Shown here piece after piece: positions 56,481-64,000 of a stretch of 64,000 nucleotides of DNA. The notes below the pieces were generated by a model. That model was not told where the DNA came from. It made no database searches and saw only the letters and a program-made list of their open reading frames with translations. Every line of letters begins with the position of its first letter. Position 1 is the first letter of the stretch. This stretch comes from Francisella salimarina (lineage in GTDB: Bacteria > Pseudomonadota > Gammaproteobacteria > Francisellales > Francisellaceae): NCBI RefSeq assembly GCF_007923265.1, contig NZ_VOJA01000003.1, forward strand, positions 496,001 through 560,000, read 5' to 3'. Position numbers and translations under genes: made by a program.

Positions 56481-57161
56481 TTAGTTATTAATTAATGTCT
56501 GTTTTATCTCTTTACCAAAGTCTGTAGCTGATTGAGGATTTTGCGCAGTAATAATTTTACTATCAGTTTTCACACAAGATTGCCACTCCAAAGCACTACT
56601 ATATTTAGCACCAGCTTTGACTAAACTATCCTCTAGAGAAAAAGGCATAACATCAGTCAAACCGACGATTTTTTCTTCATTATTACTAAAGCCGGTTACT
56701 TCTTTATCTCTAATAATATTTTTCCCATCATTATCTTTAACATTTATCAGAGCTGTTACACCATGACATATTGCACCAACTACTCCATATCTAGAATAAA
56801 CATCTAGAATCTTATTCTGTACATTAGAATCATTTGGGAAATCCCACATTGCCCCATGTCCACCAGCAAATACTATTGCATCATATTCTTTGATATTTAC
56901 ATCTCTGAGACTAGTGCTATTTTTCATAATATTTTTCAAACTATCATCGGCTAAAAACCTATCATTTAGAAGATCTTTTTCAGCAACACTATTAGGATCA
57001 ATAGGGATTTCTCCACCAGTAATTGACACAATATCAATTATGATGTTTTCATCAAGAATACTGTAATATGGGTGAGTAAGCTCTGATAGCCATAATCCAG
57101 TTTTTTCATCCAAATCACCCATTTTGCTATGACTAGTTGTAACCATTAATACTTTTTTCAT
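56481..57161 (-). CDS. DJ-1/PfpI family protein (HchA-like)
   Basis: A 226-residue DJ-1/PfpI class I glutamine-amidotransferase-like protein. The nucleophile is Cys132 (GAICHGVTALI) beside His133, with FAGGHGAMWDF carrying the conserved glycine-rich loop, and GGEIPIDP earlier. Size is that of single-domain glyoxalase III/deglycase-type members. It likely detoxifies glyoxals or repairs damage, but function in this family varies. It follows the MdaB-like gene by 9 bases. Confidence 0.85.
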   Translation of the reverse strand: MKKVLMVTTSHSKMGDLDEKTGLWLSELTHPYYSILDENIIIDIVSITGGEIPIDPNSVAEKDLLNDRFLADDSLKNIMKNSTSLRDVNIKEYDAIVFAGGHGAMWDFPNDSNVQNKILDVYSRYGVVGAICHGVTALINVKDNDGKNIIRDKEVTGFSNNEEKIVGLTDVMPFSLEDSLVKAGAKYSSALEWQSCVKTDSKIITAQNPQSATDFGKEIKQTLINN

Positions 57162-57170
57162 GACGTTTTC

Positions 57171-57755
57171 CTATTTGTTAAAAACTTTATCTAAATGGTT
57201 TTTATAATTCTCAGTATACTCCTCAATTTTAGGATCTTTAATAACATCGTTTGCAATAAATGTTGGTAATCCTTTCATACCTATGAATTCATGAGCTTTA
57301 TGAAAGTGTAGATATACCCCATCAACTCCAACACCTTCAAAAAGCTGATCTTTCTCCACAAAAGCCTCTAATGGAGCATTCCATGTTAATGAGAACATAT
57401 ATGTTTTACCCTGAAGTAAACCACCAGAACCATATTTTTTGCTAGCATCATGTCTAGATCGACCATCACTAGCATACATAACACCATGACCTGTGGTGAA
57501 TACTTCATCAATATATTTTTTGACAATCCAAGGTGGACCCATCCACCAACCTGGCATTTGATAAATCACTGTATCAGCCCAAAGCCACTTTTGAATTTCC
57601 TCATCTATATCATAACCATCGTCAATAACTGTAACTTTGACATCATGACCAAAGCTTTTAAGATGCTTTTCAGCGATATCATTTAGATATTGATTCAAAG
57701 CACCTTTTGAATGCCCAAATTCCTTTTTACCATTAATTAATAATATTTTTTTCAT
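57171..57755 (-). CDS. mdaB: MdaB-type NAD(P)H:quinone oxidoreductase (flavodoxin fold)
   Basis: A 194-residue flavodoxin-like FAD/FMN protein: ILLINGKKEFGHSKGALNQYL at the start, YQMPGWWMGPPWIVKKYIDEVF in the centre (the MdaB signature), GLLQGKTYMFSLTWNAPLEAF and FHKAHEFIGMKGLPTFIANDVIKDP. This family reduces quinones by two electrons. Co-transcribed with the DJ-1/PfpI gene and probably with the aspartoacylase-like gene 18 bases upstream. Confidence 0.88.
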   Translation of the reverse strand: MKKILLINGKKEFGHSKGALNQYLNDIAEKHLKSFGHDVKVTVIDDGYDIDEEIQKWLWADTVIYQMPGWWMGPPWIVKKYIDEVFTTGHGVMYASDGRSRHDASKKYGSGGLLQGKTYMFSLTWNAPLEAFVEKDQLFEGVGVDGVYLHFHKAHEFIGMKGLPTFIANDVIKDPKIEEYTENYKNHLDKVFNK

Positions 57756-57773
57756 ATATTTTGCCAGTAATAA

Positions 57774-58874
57774 TTAGATAATAGCCAAGTTAATCAATTG
57801 GCTTCCTTGACAGACTGCACCAGTATTATGAATACTAATTACAACACCACCATAAGGTAGAATTAAGTCTTTCTTTTGCATGGTAGATGTCTGAATATAT
57901 TGACCAATTACATCTCCAGCTTTGAATATATCACCTGGCTTTATAAACCATTCATATAATCCACCTTCAATTGCTTTTAGGTGTTTATAGTTAGCTCCAT
58001 AGACATGATGTCTAATATCAGTATTCAATAAATTTGTATCAAAAGGTGAATCGATAATATCTTTATGTTTCAGGTAATTAAGGATGCCTTGAGTTTGCAT
58101 TTTAGCATTAGCAAAATTTATATATTCCTCAGAACCTAATTCAAGTGTATAGCCCTCTTTTAGTATTTGTTCATCTCTACCTTGTTTTTTAAACTCTTGA
58201 GATAAGTGCCACCATGGACAAAATGTGGCTTCATCAAGAGCACCACCAGCTTTATCATTATCTATAATCAACATATCCTTATAGCCAAATTTTTCTGCGA
58301 TTTCTTTTGCAAAATCTGCAGTATATAAATAAGTAGTAGCATCTGTATCAGTATGTAAATCAAGGACATAATCTGCCTTTTGGGCTTCTCTTTGGACTAG
58401 AAGATTTAATCTTTTTGCTCTAGATAGCTCCCACTCATTTGCTAGTTCTTTATCTAAGTGTTGCTGTAAAAGATTTTCAAAAGCTTGCTTATACTCCGCT
58501 GTAGTAGAGTTGATATGTTCTTTGACAAATGCTGAGTAATCAATAGATGGGTAAAAATAGTATCTATTAAAATTATCTCCTGTTGCAGAATCAAATCTAC
58601 CTTGGTGCCCTGCTCCTATAAATACATCTTTACCGATAGGGTTGCATTGAGGGATTAGATAAACATCGCCTTTTGGCTGATGTTTTTTGAAATACTCTAA
58701 AAGCTCTATCATTACAGCATTTCCTTGTAATTCTGAAGCGTGCATACTTGCTTGCATATATACACTTGGTGCTGATGAATCAGAACCTTTGATAGTTATT
58801 TTCTCTACATGAATATCTTCACCTGTCGATGATTGACTTACTTTGATTTTTTGTTTGGAAATATAGTTAGACAT
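57774..58874 (-). CDS. succinylglutamate desuccinylase/aspartoacylase family protein (M14-like)
   Basis: A 366-residue zinc-dependent acylase of the AstE/ASPA type. ASMHASELQGNAVMIELLEYF gives the HxxE zinc pair (His45, Glu48), NFNRYY the substrate arginine region, and YVLDLHTDTDATTYLY the third histidine. A C-terminal beta domain follows (IEGGLYEWFIKPGDIFKAGDVIGQY). The substrate is probably an N-acyl amino acid or an ectoine-like amide; no arginine catabolic genes are nearby. Cytoplasmic, no signal peptide. Confidence 0.85.
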   Translation of the reverse strand: MSNYISKQKIKVSQSSTGEDIHVEKITIKGSDSSAPSVYMQASMHASELQGNAVMIELLEYFKKHQPKGDVYLIPQCNPIGKDVFIGAGHQGRFDSATGDNFNRYYFYPSIDYSAFVKEHINSTTAEYKQAFENLLQQHLDKELANEWELSRAKRLNLLVQREAQKADYVLDLHTDTDATTYLYTADFAKEIAEKFGYKDMLIIDNDKAGGALDEATFCPWWHLSQEFKKQGRDEQILKEGYTLELGSEEYINFANAKMQTQGILNYLKHKDIIDSPFDTNLLNTDIRHHVYGANYKHLKAIEGGLYEWFIKPGDIFKAGDVIGQYIQTSTMQKKDLILPYGGVVISIHNTGAVCQGSQLINLAII

Positions 58875-58955
58875 AATGCTAATTCAATTTTTTATGATTA
58901 CGTAATTATAACAATATAAAACTTGTACTATAAGAATATTTACTATCAAAAACAT

Positions 58956-58970
58956 TTATTGACTCAATAA
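58956..58970. repeat. 15-base inverted repeat flanked by 10-base direct repeats, upstream of xthA
   Basis: TTATTGACTCAATAA is a perfect 7+1+7 inverted repeat in the 169-base gap between divergent genes. The 10-mer TATTTACTAT occurs on both sides (58937-58946 and 58972-58981), so the arrangement is repeat-palindrome-repeat. It lies 74 bases before the xthA start and may be an operator array. Confidence 0.4.
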
Positions 58971-59043
58971 GTATTTACTATTACACCACTAGTTCTAAAA
59001 TGCTAAAATGTCTCAATAAATCTTAAAACTTAGTAATAATCTG

Positions 59044-59832
59044 ATGATAAAAGTAATGACATTCAATGCTAATGGTATACGCGCAGCTGCTCGGAAAGGA
59101 TTTTGGGAGTGGTTTAAAACTCAAGATATTGATTTTTTGTGTATACAAGAAACTAAAGCCCAATTTCATCAGATAGAAAAGGATGAACAGCATTTCCCAG
59201 ATGGCTATTACTATGATTTTAAAGATGCTGTCAAAAAAGGCTATAGTGGTACAGCTATTTATGCTAAGAAAAAGCCTCTAAAGGTAATCAAAGAGCTTGG
59301 ATTAGATTGGGCTGATGACGAAGGAAGATATATTCAGTTTGACTATGAAAAATTCAGCATTGCCAGTCTATATCTACCTAGTGGTTCTAGTGGAGATATT
59401 CGCCAAGACTACAAAATGCAGTTTCTTGAAAAATATAAAGAAATACTAAAAGAACAAGCAGAATCTGGTAGAGATTTTATAGTTTGTGGTGATTTTAATA
59501 TTGTGCATAAAGAGATAGATATCAAAAATTGGAAGTCAAATTATGGTAAGACATCTGGGGTATTACCAGAAGAGCAAGCTTGGTTAGATCATATTTTTGA
59601 TGATCTAGGTTGGGTTGATACTTTCCGAGTGATTAATCATGAGCCGTTACAATATACTTGGTGGTCAAACCGTGGTCAGGCTAGAGCAAATAATGTCGGC
59701 TGGAGAATTGACTATCATATTTCAACGTCTGCTCTAAAAAATAAAGTTGTACCAGAATCTGATTATGTTTACAAAGAAAATTGGTTCTCAGATCATGCGC
59801 CACTAACTATTAGTTATGATTATGAGGTTTAA
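59044..59832 (+). CDS. xthA: exodeoxyribonuclease III / AP endonuclease
   Basis: A 262-residue EEP-fold nuclease. NANGIRAAARKGFWEWF, LCIQETKAQ (metal Glu), GDFNIVHKEIDIKNWKSN (Asp/Asn), WRIDYHIST and the C-terminal FSDHAPLTISYDYEV (catalytic His-Asp) complete the active site. Cuts 5' of abasic sites in base-excision repair. It heads a plus-strand run of four genes. Confidence 0.95.
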   Translation: MIKVMTFNANGIRAAARKGFWEWFKTQDIDFLCIQETKAQFHQIEKDEQHFPDGYYYDFKDAVKKGYSGTAIYAKKKPLKVIKELGLDWADDEGRYIQFDYEKFSIASLYLPSGSSGDIRQDYKMQFLEKYKEILKEQAESGRDFIVCGDFNIVHKEIDIKNWKSNYGKTSGVLPEEQAWLDHIFDDLGWVDTFRVINHEPLQYTWWSNRGQARANNVGWRIDYHISTSALKNKVVPESDYVYKENWFSDHAPLTISYDYEV

Positions 59833-59852
59833 TCTATCAAGGAGCTCTCAAA

Positions 59853-60560
59853 ATGCTTAATAGAACTGTTTTAATCACAGGTGCCACAAAAGGAATTGGA
59901 TTAGCTACAAGCTTATATTTAAATAATCAAGGGTGGCAAGTTATTGGAATAGCGAGATCATATATTGATAATTTTCCCGGAGAGTTGTTTTTATGTGACT
60001 TGGCTAATGAAGAACAAACTGCCTCTACACTCATTCAAATAAATGAGATTCACGGATGTCCGGATGCAATTATTAATAATGTTGGAATAGCTATTCCAGA
60101 ACCATTTGGAAAAATTTCTATTTCAGCACTTAATGACGTCTATAATTTAAATGTTAGAAGTGCTGTACAAGTATCACAGTTTTTTATTGAAAAAATGAAA
60201 TTAAAAGAACAATGCAAAATTGTTAATATTGCAAGTAGAGCTATCTTTGGAGTTAAAAATCGTACAAGTTATTCCGCTGCAAAATCTGCTTTAGTTGGAT
60301 GTACTAAAACCTGGGCTCTAGAGCTTGCTAAGTATGGGATATGTGTAAATGCTATAGCTCCGGGTCCAGTAGATACTGAATTATTTAGAAAAACTAGACC
60401 TATTGGTAGTAGTGAAGAAAAAGAAGTTTTAGATTCTATTCCTATGATGCGCATAGGGAAGCCTGAAGAAATAGCTGCAACAATAGCTTTCTTATTATCA
60501 AATGAAGCATCTTTTATCACAGGACAAGTTATTTGTGTTGACGGTGGTGGAAGTTTATAA
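59853..60560 (+). CDS. short-chain dehydrogenase/reductase (FabG-like)
   Basis: A 235-residue classical SDR. The cofactor loop is TGATKGIGLA, NNVG precedes the core, and the catalytic tetrad shows as NIASRA and SYSAAKSALVGCTK (Tyr-x3-Lys). Pro-Gly motif is APGPVDTEL; the tail GQVICVDGGGSL closes the fold. NAD(P)H-dependent oxidoreductase, substrate unknown. Starts 20 bases after xthA, with AAGGAG upstream; the next gene begins 2 bases after its stop. Confidence 0.88.
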   Translation: MLNRTVLITGATKGIGLATSLYLNNQGWQVIGIARSYIDNFPGELFLCDLANEEQTASTLIQINEIHGCPDAIINNVGIAIPEPFGKISISALNDVYNLNVRSAVQVSQFFIEKMKLKEQCKIVNIASRAIFGVKNRTSYSAAKSALVGCTKTWALELAKYGICVNAIAPGPVDTELFRKTRPIGSSEEKEVLDSIPMMRIGKPEEIAATIAFLLSNEASFITGQVICVDGGGSL

Positions 60561-60562
60561 CA

Positions 60563-61066
60563 ATGTACTATATTTATATATTCTCAGGTTTGCCAGGAGT
60601 AGGCAAAACAACTTTAGCTAAGCAACTAGCTCAGGCTCTGACTAATGTAGCCTACTTCAGAGTAGATACTGTTGAGTACTATCTCAAAAAAGCATATTCG
60701 CAAGAGCTAAATAAACAAGGCTATGAAATAGTTTATTATCAAGCTAAGGAAAACCTTGAGCTTGGTAAAAGTGTAATTATAGATTGTTGCAATCCTATTT
60801 TAGAGTCTCGAGAATTATGGAACTCATTATCAGAGATAAATGATACAAAAGTTATAAATATAGAAATTATCTGTAGCGATATACAAGCTCATCAAAATAG
60901 AATAGAAACTAGATATAAATCAAACCCAAACAAGTACCCTACTTGGCAAGATGTTGTAAATAGAGATTATCAATCATGGAAAGAAGACATTATTAGAATT
61001 GATACCGGAGAAACTGATATTATAGAATCGTTTAATATACTTATAAATCAACTCGAGGAATATTAA
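60563..61066 (+). CDS. small P-loop kinase (AAA/zeta-toxin-like)
   Basis: A 167-residue protein with the Walker A GLPGVGKTTLAKQLA near the N-terminus and a helix-rich remainder. VIIDCCNPILESRELW is a Walker B-like strand, and the middle ends NRIETRYKSNPNKYPTWQDV, a lid-type arginine segment. It resembles gluconate kinase/zeta-toxin-like small-molecule kinases. Without its substrate, a small-molecule or nucleotide kinase is as far as I would go. It overlaps the next start by one base and follows the SDR gene by 2. Confidence 0.75.
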   Translation: MYYIYIFSGLPGVGKTTLAKQLAQALTNVAYFRVDTVEYYLKKAYSQELNKQGYEIVYYQAKENLELGKSVIIDCCNPILESRELWNSLSEINDTKVINIEIICSDIQAHQNRIETRYKSNPNKYPTWQDVVNRDYQSWKEDIIRIDTGETDIIESFNILINQLEEY

Positions 61067-61785
61067 TGAAAGATAAATTATTTTATAAGTTATTTATTTT
61101 ATTTGCATTTCTGTTTATCACACTAGATAGCTTTGCAGAGAGTTTCAAACAGTATAATGTTTATCTAATCCCAGATACTACAGCTGATAAATATGTTAAA
61201 GAATTTGATGATTCTTTAGCTAAAACAAATGTACTAGAAAAATACAAGACTACTCCGTTTATCAAAAATCATCCAGTACATTTGACATTGTATTTAACAA
61301 GTTTTCAAAGCAAATATCTTAATGATATTGAGATTCAATTAGCTGATCTTGCTAAGAATACAAAATCATTTTTTATAATAGCTACTGGTTTTAGTGCTGG
61401 TAAAAGTGGCTTTGTAATGCTCGATATCAAAAATTCTCAATCATTACAGCAATTATCCAACACTGTAATAAGTAACTTAGCAAAATATAGAGATAAAGAC
61501 TATCCTGCCCCAAGTTGGGTTAAATTCTATCCGAGCAAATTAGTATCTTTTGAAAAATATGGTTCACCAAATGCTTTTGCAGAATTTAATCCTCATATAA
61601 GTATATTAGCTGCTAATTTACAAACAGATCAAGAAAGAGATAGCTTTGACAAAGATTTTAATGCGATTATCAAAGATACGAAACTAGAACCAATTAGCTT
61701 TAAGATTAAAGCAATCGGTTTTGGTGAAGTAGATGAAAATGGACAAGTAACTAAAACTCTACATATTTACAAACTAAATAAGTAA
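61066..61785 (+). CDS. exported 2H phosphoesterase-like protein
   Basis: A 239-residue protein with a signal peptide (about 1-24, ...ITLDSFA) and two 2H motifs: His72-Leu-Thr74 (VHLTLYL) and His177-Ile-Ser179 (PHISILA), about 100 residues apart, as in 2'-5' RNA ligase/cyclic phosphodiesterase proteins. Most 2H enzymes are cytoplasmic; this one appears secreted to the periplasm or beyond. Translationally coupled to the P-loop kinase. The substrate (cyclic nucleotide, RNA 2',3'-cyclic phosphate or NAD-derived) is unknown. Confidence 0.75.
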   Translation: MKDKLFYKLFILFAFLFITLDSFAESFKQYNVYLIPDTTADKYVKEFDDSLAKTNVLEKYKTTPFIKNHPVHLTLYLTSFQSKYLNDIEIQLADLAKNTKSFFIIATGFSAGKSGFVMLDIKNSQSLQQLSNTVISNLAKYRDKDYPAPSWVKFYPSKLVSFEKYGSPNAFAEFNPHISILAANLQTDQERDSFDKDFNAIIKDTKLEPISFKIKAIGFGEVDENGQVTKTLHIYKLNK

Positions 61786-61820
61786 AATTGTATTCATAAA
61801 ATAAATAGTAAGGAAATAGA

Positions 61821-63179
61821 ATGAGTAATAATCATTTTGATGTAATAAGTTTAGGTGGTGGTTCTGGTGGTATAGCATCTGCTGTACAGGCTGCTAAGTT
61901 TGGTAAAAAAGTTGCAATTATCGAAAAACGTGAACTCGGTGGTACATGTGTAAATAGAGGTTGTGTACCTAAAAAAGCTATGTGGTATGGAGCTAATCTA
62001 GCAGAAGCTTTAAAACACGATGTCGCAGGCTATGGTTTTGATGTTGAAGTTAAAGGATTTAACTGGGCAAAGCTCAAAGAAAAAAGAGCTACTTACATAG
62101 GTAATATTCATGGTTTCTATGACAGACTATTAGATAAATGGAACATCACTCATTTTAATAACTGGGGTAAGTTTAAAGATAATAAGACTATCATTCTAGA
62201 TGATGGTACAGAGCTGACAGCAGATCATATCTTTATTTCTCCAGGTGCTTACCCTATTGTGCCAAAAAATATCGAAGGTTCTGAACTTGGTATCACATCT
62301 GATGAGTTTTTTGAATTAAAAGAAACTCCAAAAAAAGCTGTGATCGTTGGTGGTGGCTACATAGGTGTTGAGATTGCTGGAGTACTAAATGCTCACGGTA
62401 CAAATACAACTGTTATGGTGCGTAGAGATAAGCCATTGATGGAGTTTGATAATTGTATTAGTGATGCTCTGGTTGAATGTATGGAAATGACAAACCTAAA
62501 TATCATGAACCATACAAATATCATTAAAGTTGAAAAAGCTGGTAGTACTTTAAAAATCACTACTGATACAGGTAAGGTTTTAGAAAATGTTGATACTCTA
62601 ATATGGGCAACTGGTCGCGCGCCAAATACTCATAATTTAGGTATAGAAAACACCGATATAGAAATTACTGATAAAGGTATAATTCCTGCTAATGAATGGT
62701 CTGAAACAAATGTTAAAGGGGTGTACTCTTTAGGTGATGCTTCAGGCGTGCCACAACTTACACCTGTAGCTATCAAAACAGGTAGATATCTAGCTCGTAG
62801 ACTATTTAATGGTGAAACTAATCTAAAAGCTAATCTAGAATATATCCCAACAGTAATCTTCTCGCACCCTGCTATTGGTACTGTAGGATTAACTGAAAAA
62901 GAAGCTAGAGATAAGTATGGTGATGGTAATGTAAAGATATACAAATCTCGCTTTACAGCTCTATATTGTGCTATCTCTGGTCATAGAATGCCAACCGTTA
63001 TGAAGCTTGTTGTAACAGGTGATAATGAAAGAGTTGTTGGATGTCATATGATTGGTATAAATGTTGATGAGATGCTACAAGGATTTGCAGTAGCTATCAA
63101 TATGGGCGCTACAAAGCGTGACTTTGATGATACTATAGCTATCCACCCTACTAGCTCCGAAGAGCTTGTAACTATGTAA
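61821..63179 (+). CDS. gor: glutathione reductase
   Basis: A 452-residue NADPH-flavin disulfide reductase. FAD motif GGGSGG (12-17), redox pair Cys43/Cys48 ([13 protein letters not shown]), NADPH-binding VGGGYIGVE with VRRDKPL behind it (the arginine pair selects NADPH), and the C-terminal His-Glu site [11 protein letters not shown]. Size equals E. coli Gor. Other members (trypanothione, mercuric reductase) are excluded by these features. RBS AAGGA. Confidence 0.93.
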   Translation: MSNNHFDVISLGGGSGGIASAVQAAKFGKKVAIIEKRELGGTCVNRGCVPKKAMWYGANLAEALKHDVAGYGFDVEVKGFNWAKLKEKRATYIGNIHGFYDRLLDKWNITHFNNWGKFKDNKTIILDDGTELTADHIFISPGAYPIVPKNIEGSELGITSDEFFELKETPKKAVIVGGGYIGVEIAGVLNAHGTNTTVMVRRDKPLMEFDNCISDALVECMEMTNLNIMNHTNIIKVEKAGSTLKITTDTGKVLENVDTLIWATGRAPNTHNLGIENTDIEITDKGIIPANEWSETNVKGVYSLGDASGVPQLTPVAIKTGRYLARRLFNGETNLKANLEYIPTVIFSHPAIGTVGLTEKEARDKYGDGNVKIYKSRFTALYCAISGHRMPTVMKLVVTGDNERVVGCHMIGINVDEMLQGFAVAINMGATKRDFDDTIAIHPTSSEELVTM

Positions 63180-63188
63180 GGAAATCTT

Positions 63189-63509
63189 ATGATATTGACT
63201 ACAGCTGATACTCTTGGTAAAAGAGAAATTATAGAACACAAAGGTCTAGTTACAGGGATAATTGTGCGAACTCCAACTATAACTCAAGGAATACTAGGTG
63301 GACTAAAAAATATAATAGGTGGCAAAAATACCTCTTATACTAATGTCTGTAAAGAGGCTAGATTGCATGCTGAGCAAGAGATGATAAACCAAGCTCAAGA
63401 GTTAGGTGCTAATGCTATAGTAGCTATACGATATGATTCAAGCAGTTTAGGTGGAACTACTAGTGGTACAGAAGTTTTTTGTTATGGGACTGCTATAATT
63501 GTTAGATAG
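63189..63509 (+). CDS. YbjQ/UPF0145 family protein
   Basis: A 106-residue protein with the whole YbjQ pattern: [69 protein letters not shown]. Members form pentamers with a heavy-metal-binding-like fold, of unknown role. It begins 9 bases after gor, so the two are probably one transcript. RBS AAGGA. Confidence 0.88.
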   Translation: MILTTADTLGKREIIEHKGLVTGIIVRTPTITQGILGGLKNIIGGKNTSYTNVCKEARLHAEQEMINQAQELGANAIVAIRYDSSSLGGTTSGTEVFCYGTAIIVR

Positions 63510-63610
63510 TTGATATTAAACGTATATTAATACATATTGAATAAAAATATAATCCTCCCTGTTATTTATCATTGTTTTTACAGCTTAAATACTCTATGAT
63601 GAATTTTTGG

Positions 63611-63624
63611 CCTTTTTTAAAAGG
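63611..63624 (+). terminator. weak candidate terminator hairpin
   Basis: CCTTTTTTAAAAGG can form a short stem (5 bp with a 4-base loop) and is followed by GTTATTTTG. It lies between the gor/ybjQ genes and the POT gene. The stem is AT-rich and short, so this is only a candidate. Confidence 0.3.
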
Positions 63625-63657
63625 TTATTTTGTATTGTTCAAAATAGGAGAATAATT

Positions 63658-64000
63658 GTGACTATTAGTGATGTAAATCATTCAAAAAAAAGTAATCTTA
63701 CCCCTTTCTGGGTATTGTGGACATTAGAGTTATGGGAGAGATTTGGTTATTATGGTCTGCAAGCTATATTAGCCATATACTTTGCTAAAAAATTAGGCTT
63801 CAGTGAATCTGAGGCAATGTTGATTTTTGGTTCATTTTCGGCACTATTATATGGTGGTCCATTAATTGGTGGTTGGATTGGTGATAACTATTTGGGTGCT
63901 AAGCGTACGATATTTATCGGAGCAGGAATTTTATTTTTATCTTACCTATCTCTTAGTTTTAGTGCGGTTATAGCAGATTCATTCGGTAGTACAGAAAAAA
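63658..64000 (+). CDS. POT (PTR2) family oligopeptide transporter (N-terminal part, cut by window edge)
   Basis: GTG start at 63658 with TAGGAG about eight bases upstream. The first 114 residues show FWVLWTLELWERFGYYGLQA (ExxERFxYY motif of POT carriers), then GGWIGDNYLGAKRT in the 2-3 loop. The match with the POT gene at 17.2 kb is clear in this part, but the N-terminal 15 residues differ. It is the second POT carrier in the window; the remaining two-thirds lies outside. Confidence 0.88.
   Translation, partial: MTISDVNHSKKSNLTPFWVLWTLELWERFGYYGLQAILAIYFAKKLGFSESEAMLIFGSFSALLYGGPLIGGWIGDNYLGAKRTIFIGAGILFLSYLSLSFSAVIADSFGSTEK

Overview
This window is AT-rich throughout, densely coded, and looks like Francisella (Gammaproteobacteria, Thiotrichales). 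That assignment is an inference from base composition, the protein families present and the combination of loci (a Francisella/Legionella-type MFS symporter, sufBCD behind an Rrf2 regulator, paired Bor-like lipoproteins, duplicated cardiolipin synthases). I found no rRNA, tRNA, CRISPR array, insertion sequence or prophage. All complete genes look intact, and the two ends of the window cut genes. No gene-free stretch exceeds 300 bases.

Bases 1-3.9 kb hold accessory genes: the start of a Bax-like secreted protein, an XRE regulator/DUF2975 membrane protein pair, a two-lobed retropepsin-like exported protease, and an unrecognised 495-residue exported protein behind a perfect consensus sigma-70 promoter. 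Bases 3.9-17.2 kb are the most striking part. A nearly gapless minus-strand operon runs GPH symporter, GH31 alpha-glycosidase, uxuB, uxuA, kdgK, kdgA, uxaC, sugar porter and myo-inositol oxygenase (MIOX), followed by a second GPH symporter. MIOX has all six di-iron ligands and makes D-glucuronate. UxaC, UxuB, UxuA, KdgK and KdgA would convert that to pyruvate and glyceraldehyde-3-phosphate. The locus therefore reads as a self-contained oxygen-dependent route from myo-inositol (and probably a glycoside or glucuronide) to central metabolism. It does not use the usual bacterial iol pathway.

Bases 17.2-28.5 kb carry a POT peptide transporter, a DMT permease, pheST, a TSUP permease, a fumarylacetoacetate-hydrolase-like enzyme and a zinc locus. 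In the zinc locus a Zur-like Fur protein is divergent from a COG0523 GTPase and a ZIP transporter, with a predicted Zur box over the GTPase promoter. A lipoprotein HAD phosphatase follows. Bases 28.6-39.7 kb hold two tandem cardiolipin synthases, an MHS-type MFS transporter, apbC/mrp, dcd, an MscS channel, lptE, leuS, ruvX and algH/yqgE. Bases 39.7-51.5 kb hold a Nudix hydrolase, permeases, a SIMPL protein-trxA-DUF3293 operon, rrf2-sufBCD without sufS, trkA, and an amino-acid antiporter/LysO exporter pair.

Bases 51.5-64 kb hold infA, a TSUP/DUF1634 pair, ffh, a DAHP synthase, two Bor-like lipoproteins, and a 44-residue exported peptide too short for routine gene calling. Then come a PfpI/MdaB/aspartoacylase group, an xthA-SDR-P-loop kinase-secreted 2H phosphoesterase operon, glutathione reductase, a YbjQ protein and the start of a second POT transporter. 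Many start codons were moved downstream from the longest reading frame, to the position supported by a Shine-Dalgarno sequence or a signal peptide.
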